NCBI GenBank assembly: GCA_949752735.1 | Contig: OX457046.1 | Coordinates: 29,588,177 to 29,652,176 of the forward strand | DNA length: 64,000 bases | DNA from: Lumbricus terrestris | Lineage: Eukaryota > Annelida > Clitellata > Crassiclitellata > Lumbricidae | Direction: 5' to 3' | In this document: in pieces, positions 57,700 through 64,000 of the stretch | How positions within the stretch are numbered: the first letter of the stretch is position 1 | How the letters are laid out: every line of letters starts with the position of its first letter | Translations under genes and position numbers: made by a program | The notes under the pieces: model-generated | Databases searched by the model: none | What the model was told of the DNA's origin: nothing | What the model saw: the letters and a program-made list of their open reading frames with translations, nothing else

Positions 57700-59380
57700 A
57701 AGAGCGCAGACGACCGGCAGTTGACGGGTTTGTTTACATTGGAAGAAATACCGGAAAATACAATTTTTCTGTTGTAAAGCCTAGTTGATCGAATAATTTT
57801 GGCTAAATTTGGATCCTAATGTAAGAGATAGATGATTTGGATGATTATATATTGTCTGAGCGCTGTCTATTTATTGCTCAGACGAAAATTAAACTTCATG
57901 TATTTATGTCGGTTGACCTTTTGACTGTAGGCTATAATTATTATGTGCGGTCATGTCAGTATACACCATACTTCATAAATTATAGGCATCAATAACAACG
58001 TTGACCGCGTCTGGAGAGTATGTTCGTTAATGTTACACTATATTTAAATTTCGTACAAGCAGCATAGCTAAAATTAACGCAACAGGACGAGATTTTTGGA
58101 CGCAACATGTTTTGAATAATATGTATGCAGATTGCAATTATGCATTTCACCCATCCTCCAGTAAATTTCACACATCAGCATTGGTCATCATCTTCATAAT
58201 CATCAGTTATGCTTGTCCAAGTTGATCATAAACAAAAGAGGTGTAAAAATTATTTGCATTTTGCTGTATTTTCTTTTCAGTTTACCTTGAAACAACTACA
58301 TACTTCACGATTAATTTTCTTCATACTTTGGGATAAAAACACTATGAATTTTTGCATTCTGTCTCTGCAAGAAAGGAATGATGCCAGGATTTTAAGTGAT
58401 TGCAGTCTTTAATCCAAGTGTCGCACAAAAGAGCAGCAGGACTTTGTAAGATGAAGGGAAATTTTTCTTGCATGAAAATTGTCGCTAGAATTATTTATAT
58501 ATTAAGAAAATAGACGTGCCGACATGAAGCTCCAATTTCCAATTGTTCAATAAGTTTGTCTGAACTACTCAGCTTCCACAGTCGTTCGTTTTGTGGAAAT
58601 AAGATTGATTGTGCACGATGAAACATTATCCACATCGAGTGTCTGCAGTTTCAAAAGTTGAACTCATTTGTGGTGGAAATAGCATCTTCAGGAAACCTTG
58701 ATGGAAGCATGTAGTCAAGTGTAGTGGATCCAGTATGTGAGCTACCAATATTTTAGATAAAAACATTGGTATACACAGTTGTTGAAAATGGAGTATACAC
58801 CTTCTTAACGAGCATCTAGAGAAACTGGTGAAGGAAGCCAATTTTTAACAAACAGCTAAGCTTTGGCTCCTTTTATGCATGTTGTTAGCATCATTTAACT
58901 GTTATCAGGAGCTGAGAGATCAGTTTCGTGGGAATTAGATGTACATGGAACGCAACTTATGTTACCATTCATAATTGTATGTTTTCTGGAACTTGTTTGG
59001 AACTGCACAGAGAAACTGTAACGTGCAGGACAAAGCGAGAATTTCTGTAATTATCTTGTAATTTAGATATTGGTAGCACTGAAAAATGCTTGTCGACATT
59101 GGATACGTACTTGAATGGTGCTTATTACACACGGTAAAAATTGTTAGGAAATCCTTTGCCAGGCCAGTGGTATTTTAGTTTTGTTGTTTATAATTTTCTT
59201 AACAGGACAGCTGCTACTGTTGTCAATCAGCATTATGTTAACATTTCACCTCAACAATATTCATGTCATGGCAACTTGGCAAGTTTTCTAATTCATGTAA
59301 TTGATAAACTTTGTAACAAACACTGCAAAACATCATAATGAAATGTTCAAATATTGAAGAAGATATTTTAACACTTCCAT
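57700..59380. other. Low-copy DNA, no gene recognised
   Basis: No frame with a family signature in either strand. A frame at 59141-59338 (65 codons) ends next to the retroelement relic and has no recognisable motif. No tandem repeat structure is evident. Confidence 0.5.
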
Positions 59381-59429
59381 TACGGCTACTATCCGCAATG
59401 ACTGAGCGTCTGCTACCTCGGAAGCTCAA

Positions 59430-59770
59430 TCAGAGCGGATAGTAGCTGTGACGAAGAAATAAGGAAGAGAATTGGAAAAGCTTGCAACCGCAGCATTTGG
59501 AAGATTGGAGAAGATCTGGAAAACAAGTGGATGCAGCAGGGGCGGATCCAGGGGGGGGCCAATCCGGCCATGGCCCCCCATTTCAAAAATTTCTTTTTTT
59601 TGACCAGCTATTTTGCTCGAAAAGTAGACGTGGCCCCCCAAAAGTAGTTCCATAGGACTTTGGCCCCCCCTTCGAAAATTTCTGTATCCGCCCTTGGGAT
59701 GCAGCATGAGGGTCAAAATTAGATTGTACGAGCTGCATTGCCTGATGAGCAGAACTGCACCTGAAGGACT
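59430..59770 (+). pseudogene. LINE reverse-transcriptase relic split by a MITE
   Basis: The plus strand reads DEEIRKRIGKAC. After a frameshift in GCTTGCAACCGC it reads AAFGRLEKIWKTSG, then is cut by the 161-bp MITE at 59537-59697. It resumes CSMRVKIRLYE. This order (EI-x-x-RI, AFG-x-L-x-x-IW, K-x-RLY) is the region after the palm domain in RTE/I-type non-LTR reverse transcriptases. About 45 codons are recognisable. The copy is dead. GCTACTATCCGC and GCGGATAGTAGC (59383-59394 and 59436-59447) form a 12-bp inverted pair at its left edge. Confidence 0.65.
59537..59697. mobile_element. Non-autonomous hAT element, 161 bp, G-rich ends
   Basis: The terminal inverted repeats are CAGGGGCGGATCCAG and, reversed from the right end, CAAGGGCGGATACAG. 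The target duplication GGATGCAG is exact and 8 bp (59529-59536 and 59698-59705). The inside has runs GGGGGGGG and CCCCCC that pair (GGGGGGGCC with GGCCCCCC three times). The element interrupts a reverse-transcriptase relic. Removing it and one target copy rejoins the reading frame of the relic. It shares its TIR core GGGCGGA and G/C-run layout with the element at 60427. Confidence 0.92.
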
Positions 59771-60307
59771 GATGATGATGATGATTGTGAAGAGGCAGCA
59801 GACATCTATGGACACTGAGCCCATGGTTGTTGTTGATGATGATAGTGAGAAACAATAACGGTGTTTGATCAATCTGCAAAAAACTTTCAGTTTAGAGGCT
59901 GTTGTCCTGACTGATGGAAGAAAAGAGTTTCTTCAGATCACATGTGTTCATTTCAATCAACGATGTCATTTTACCATAGTCGTAGACTATAAGGTCTTTG
60001 ATTTTACTACATAATTACATCAGCTGATTCTGCTATGGTCTGAATTTCAGTCACAGTAGTTGTAGTGTGTAATTAAACAATAATTATGTCGGTGGTTTTG
60101 CACCAAGAGATATATAATAATAAGAATGTCTAATATTAAATTCACCTGTAGGTTTATATTCAAAGTTTACCTCCTTGTTATTATTAACCAAGGGAACAAA
60201 TGCAGGGATGGGACATTACAAAAGGCAAACTTCAATTTTCATTGGCGCCCTAATGTATGTAATTAATGTATAAAACTAATATTCTTTATTGAAACAATCC
60301 AGTTGAC

Positions 60308-60862
60308 CAGGGCTTAAAGTGTGCCTGGACGGTCATGGACGGCGTCCATGCACTTATTTTAAAATCTGAACGCCGTCCTGCCACTTATTGGCCAGCACTG
60401 ACTGGAAAGGTAAGGGGCGTCCAGGCCATGGGCGGAGACCTAGGGGGGGACAGGGGGGACGGTCCCCCCAATAAAAGTGCTGGGGGGACGGCCCATGCAT
60501 TTGTCCCCCCCCAATGTTTGAGCGTCAAGACTTTTTGGGGCGGCAAAAATAGAAAAATTCGTCAAGATTTGACCGGACTAAAAAAAAAAAGGTCATCAAC
60601 TTTTTTGGCGGAGAAAATAGAAAAATTTCCTCGAATGGCCGGATGACTAAAAAAAAAAAAGGTCATCAACTTTTTTGGGCGGCGAAAATGTTTTTTTTCC
60701 GAGATTTCGAGATTTCGCCGGTCGTCAGAAATTTTTCGGAAAATCTCGCGTCTTTCCGTCCCCCCCAATTCTCGGCCCAGGTCTCCGCCTATGGTCCAGG
60801 CACTTCTTTTGGGAAAGGTAAGGGGCGTCCAGGCACTTATTTTTTCACACTTTTAGCACTGC
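60308..60862 (-). mobile_element. Dispersed repeat R, second copy, with MITE insertion
   Basis: The reverse complement matches 36229-36410: GCATGGACGGCGTCC-type blocks, CGTCCTGCCACTTATTGGCC, CAGCACTGACTGG, AAGGTAAGGGGCGTCCAGG and AAAATAAGTGC. The AAGGTAAGGGGCGTCCAGGC block occurs twice here (60406 and 60825), as the equivalent block does at 36260. A 367-bp MITE is inserted in the first one. Confidence 0.8.
60427..60793. mobile_element. Non-autonomous hAT element, 367 bp, G-rich ends
   Basis: The inverted ends are CATGGGCGGAGACC and, reversed from the right, CATAGGCGGAGACC. The exact 8-bp target duplication is GTCCAGGC (60419-60426 and 60794-60801). The uninterrupted target GGCGTCCAGGCACTT can be read a little further on at 60825. 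Internally, AAAAAAAAAAAGGTCATCAA with CTTTTTTGG and GGCGG repeats two to three times (60576-60680), and CCCCCCAAT occurs near both ends. No transposase is present. It shares layout with the element at 59537. Confidence 0.92.
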
Positions 60863-60983
60863 AGTTGACAGACCGCAACCAGTTGCAGTGGACAATGCAA
60901 TTGAAACAATTCATAAGAATGCAAATGACAGAAGATATAAATCTTAACCACTACAAAAACAGACAGCTTGCAATGAAAATTAT

Positions 60984-61187
60984 GTATGCATGAGCACTTG
61001 TTATAGTGCCTCTTCAAGACACCACTCAGAGGCGTTCCTGACTACAGTGTGCACAGAGAGTTTCATGTTGAAGCACATGAACAATTGCGCATGTGAATGA
61101 CGTGGCGTCAACTGGAGGTGGATTTGAACCCACAACTTTCCGGCTCCAAGGCACCAAACATACCCCTACACCACCATGCCCCACAAG
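60984..61187 (-). mobile_element. tRNA-derived SINE, minus strand
   Basis: On the minus strand it reads GGGGCATGGTGGTGTAGGGG (A-box region), TTTGGTGCCTTGGAGCCGGAAAG, then GTTGTGGGTTCAAATCCACC (B box). The body ends with CTCTGAGTGG and the LINE-like tail CTTGAAGAGGCACTATAACAAG. It is the best preserved head of this SINE family in the window. In the tail, TTGAAGAGG and CTATA match the LINE end at 29881. Confidence 0.88.
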
Positions 61188-61189
61188 AT

Positions 61190-62326
61190 GTGATGATGGA
61201 GCTGATGAGAGCAGTAGTTAATGAGACCAGTCACTGCAAAAGAGATGAGGGTCCGATACTCCACCGGATGTCAGCAGTGTTTTTGCTGAAGAGAAGTTGA
61301 TGTCAGTCAGATGCAATTGAAGCAGCCATTTACAGTCAGGGATAGTGGAGCCTCAGAATGGTGCAAGAGGTGAACTTGAAATGAACAGTGACTTGTATTA
61401 ATTTTACCCTAAACCCAATACGTACAGCAGTTCATAAACAATGTTATAAAACAACTAGAAATTTGACGAATGATGAAAACATGAAAAGTACTGAATTACT
61501 GTATGATGCTGAATTATAGCATAATGGCAGTAACATTAGAAGTTGTATAAGAAGTTGAAGTTAAATGAGCCATTGAAAGATGATTTTGCGACGCTGTCCC
61601 TAGTTGGATTTAGGTAAATGCAAGCCGGAGGGTCGAGAAAGACGGAAGGACGATCCGTCACGATCGAGTAGAACGGGCTGGTTAGAATGGCGTTTAGACC
61701 GCTAATTGACAATAAGTATTCAAAATAGCGCTTAATTTCTTCCATCAACTAACAACTCGCGCAATTTGCCAAAATGCTTGTCGAAACGGTGCACAATAAA
61801 TATTGTTTACTCGGAAAGTGTGGTAATGGTCGATCTCAATCCCGTATTTTAGGCCACGCCCATTAGCAAAACAGCTTCGAAGCGGCCGTGATTAGTGTCA
61901 CAATCTTTAACGATTTTAACATATTTCCCCATGTTTGAATCCATTAGGGTTTTTATTGTAGGTTAGGAAGGTGTTTCCGAACAATATTCTGCAAAAAAAG
62001 GTTTTTCATAAAAAACCTCTATGTCCATGTTCAATTTCCCGTATTTTTGACTGGCCTACTGGGCGAACGACAACAACAGTTTTTGACACATTCGCCACGC
62101 GGCGCCACGTAACTGCATCCGCAAACGGAAACAATGCTATCCATACGATACCCTTAATAGTGCAGGCAATAAAAGTCAGAAAGCTCCTGGATTGTTCAAA
62201 CTATACGTACAAGCAACAAACTTTCCAATTTTAAAGGTTAATAAATTTAAAAATTAACCTGATATAGCAATGCCCATGAATATATTTGTAAATAATGAAA
62301 TTTAGTAACTTTTGTAGAAGTATGAT
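61190..62326. other. Low-copy DNA with a dispersed repeat, no gene
   Basis: I see no supported gene. The segment 61915-62075 is the plus-strand partner of 57540-57690 (CATATTTCCCCATGT, CATTAGGGTTT, TTTTTCATAAAAAACC, CTGGCCTAC). Open frames here (70 and 87 codons) have no family motif. Confidence 0.5.
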
Positions 62327-62446
62327 TGCAAAGCTGTCTGTTCAGTTAGTAGTTAAGTTTAATTAAGATTACTGCATAACTTGTAAATGTAAAGCGCAGT
62401 GCGTTTGCAGGCGCTCAATTAAAGAAAAGATTATTTCATTATTATT
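62327..62446 (+). mobile_element. SINE body and tail, second family, 5-prime truncated
   Basis: TGCAAAGCTGTCTGTTCAGT, AATTAAGATTACTGCATAAC, GTAAAGCGCAGTGCG, GCAGGCG, then AAGAAAAGATTATTTCATTATTATT match the SINE at 57005-57256. The tRNA-like head is absent. Confidence 0.75.
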
Positions 62447-62617
62447 TTAAGACCATAGCGCCGTCATTTGGGCTAAGTTGTGCACTATTGGGCTAATTGC
62501 GGCACAACGTTGCGTGCTTTTGCGTGCAGTACGTTGACATGGTTACCAGCTTGTTTTCTAGTTACGCGTATGCTGTCGTTCATGAAAATAATGTAATAAT
62601 CACAATTTCGTGAGTAA

Positions 62618-64000
62618 ATTGCTGGATTAGCTCTGTTGTTATTAAATTTACTTACCTTCGTTAACACAATAACATTGTATCGAATTGTGTCAGTAATTGA
62701 ACTCTGTGCGGTGAGTTCTTTTGATTGGAGTAAGTGCATGTTTCGCCAGAAATTGCTTGACAGGGTGAAAACCATTTGTCCCGCTAATTCTAAACGGGAC
62801 GACGTTGGCGTTGGGCATGCCAGCCTCGAAAAAGATGTTGTATGTTTCTCTGAAATAGGCGAATTGCCACCTGGTCTTTTTGTAACCGCTTGGGATGAGG
62901 GTGATGGCATTGCAAATACTTGCCTGAGACGTAATGCCTCCTGGCATAAACAGTGCAGGAATATGTTGCATCCAGGTACACTTGATCGCCTTCGTAAGCG
63001 CAGGAATGTGAGTCATATGCTTCCAATTGAATCAATTGAAGATCAAGTAGATTTGCAGGGTGAGACAAGCGCTAAAATGCCACGTTTAATGCGTTCGTCT
63101 ACTGTGCACTTGCAATAACCAGTGCAATCGGTGTGCTTCTTTTGTGACAGAGCGGGTCGAGATTGCCTCAGACAAGTCATGACTTTTGATGTTGATGCGA
63201 AAGTTCGCTCTTGTGCAAATCTACTTAAAGATAGCTTGTTGCTGGCAAAGTTGTCATGTGGCGATATGATTGCAATTGAAGCTAAATACCACCCTCTATG
63301 CTTACTTGATTTATATCGTAAAGCAGCACGTTCACTGTCAATGCCATGCGAAACCGAGAGTGTAAATTGCATAACTGGGTTAGATGCAGAATCAATCGCA
63401 TTAGCTGAAATTATTGCATATTTGGAAGAAGCTAGAGCCAATAACATTTCACCTCCTGTATTCAAACTAGCTGAACTTGGACAACTTTATGCAGAGCAAC
63501 TGCAGCGACTTGGTGTTTTCACGACAAGTAAGCCTAATGCTACTCGTCTCAAGGACCGTTTATTATAGAACGTTCCAGACCTGTCTGCTGTGAATCATGG
63601 AATCATCTTTTTAACTTTCCGTGAAAATTTAGGGATAGCTCTGGAGCAAATCAAACAGAATTCTGATGTGGATGCAGTTCATCTCATGCATAGGCCTACT
63701 GCAAAATTGGTCCGAAATGAAATGTTTTCATCTAAATTTACCTTCAATGGATCTTTTGAATCAAAAAGCCAAGAAAAATCTGTTCCACAAATTTTGCTTA
63801 CTCTAGTGAATATGCTACTGGAAGGTCCTGGTAATTTTGAATCTGTTGACAACCAAGCTGCATTATCAATATCGCAGCTAATAATTTTCAATGCCGTGAA
63901 AAGACCACGTACAACATCAACTGATGTACAACACCGAGCTCCTGTATTAAGACACCCTTTAGCCAAGAAACTCCTATGCCTATATACCTTGGTATGATGC
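62618..64000 (+). pseudogene. Decayed member of an uncharacterised CxxC/HxxC family
   Basis: One frame runs from 62618 to the window end, broken by TAA (63116-63118), TAG (63566-63568) and, near 63967-63969, the loss of one base. After that the protein-like reading continues in another frame as TPMPIYLGMM. It looks like a protein of over 450 residues made of two putative zinc-binding modules and a helical part. Module one has FDWSKCMFR, ICPANSKR, a long acidic stretch and ASWHKQC. The second cysteine expected in CMFC is Arg (CGC). Module two has CFFCD, DAKVRSCA, EAKYHPLC and LYRKAARS, so C-x2-C with H-x2-C. Then come FKLAELGQLYAEQL, TRLKDRLL, FRENLGIAL and KRPRTT. The first ATG in frame follows part of the conserved block, so the true start lies upstream, perhaps in another exon. 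I recognise the set from multi-copy uncharacterised proteins of marine animals. Their function is unknown to me. A mobile origin is suspected, not shown. Confidence 0.75.

Overview
The window is eukaryotic repeat-rich DNA with no intact protein-coding gene that I can support. The remains are metazoan: a CR1/L2-like LINE, tRNA-derived SINEs, hAT-type and Harbinger-like miniature transposons, an ankyrin-repeat exon relic, and a decayed copy of an uncharacterised protein family that I know from marine invertebrates and fish. The recurrent motif TAGGCCTA in the non-satellite DNA and the type of LINE and SINE suggest a marine invertebrate, possibly an echinoderm or hemichordate. That is an inference only. 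Most short open frames here come from tandem repeats whose period is a multiple of three, or whose tripled period closes a frame.

Layout. Positions 1-26131 are one satellite array with a basic unit of 318-319 bp. It is organised into several higher-order periods (1986, 1592 and 1274 bp) and is invaded at one fixed position by a 14-bp minisatellite. The array ends in a compound boundary at 26132-27740: 14-mer minisatellite, TTAC tetranucleotide array, 14-mer again, TTAC again. Positions 27741-39177 are low-copy DNA carrying small transposons, SINEs, LINE relics and short minisatellites. Positions 39219-47518 are a CpG-rich minisatellite of about 35-bp units, with an internal tandem duplication offset by 2711 bp. 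Positions 47519-53036 are a run of unrelated tandem repeats with units of 34, 22-24, 706, about 140-167 and 14-20 bp. It includes a perfect 15-bp hairpin and strong strand asymmetry. Positions 53040-62617 are low-copy DNA with a long inverted repeat (53850-55480), SINEs and nested transposons. Positions 62618-64000 hold a broken member of the CxxC/HxxC protein family, which runs off the window.

How the parts relate. The SINEs share the 3-prime tail of the CR1/L2-like LINE, which fits mobilisation by that LINE. Three non-autonomous hAT-type elements have exact or near-exact 8-bp target duplications and sit inside or against older repeats, so the order of insertion can be read. A Harbinger-like element with perfect 27-bp ends lies inside an older inverted-repeat element. 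The most useful leads are the 62.6-64 kb protein family, the long inverted repeat at 54.6 kb, the repeated seeding of one satellite position by a minisatellite, and the nested G-rich hAT miniature elements.
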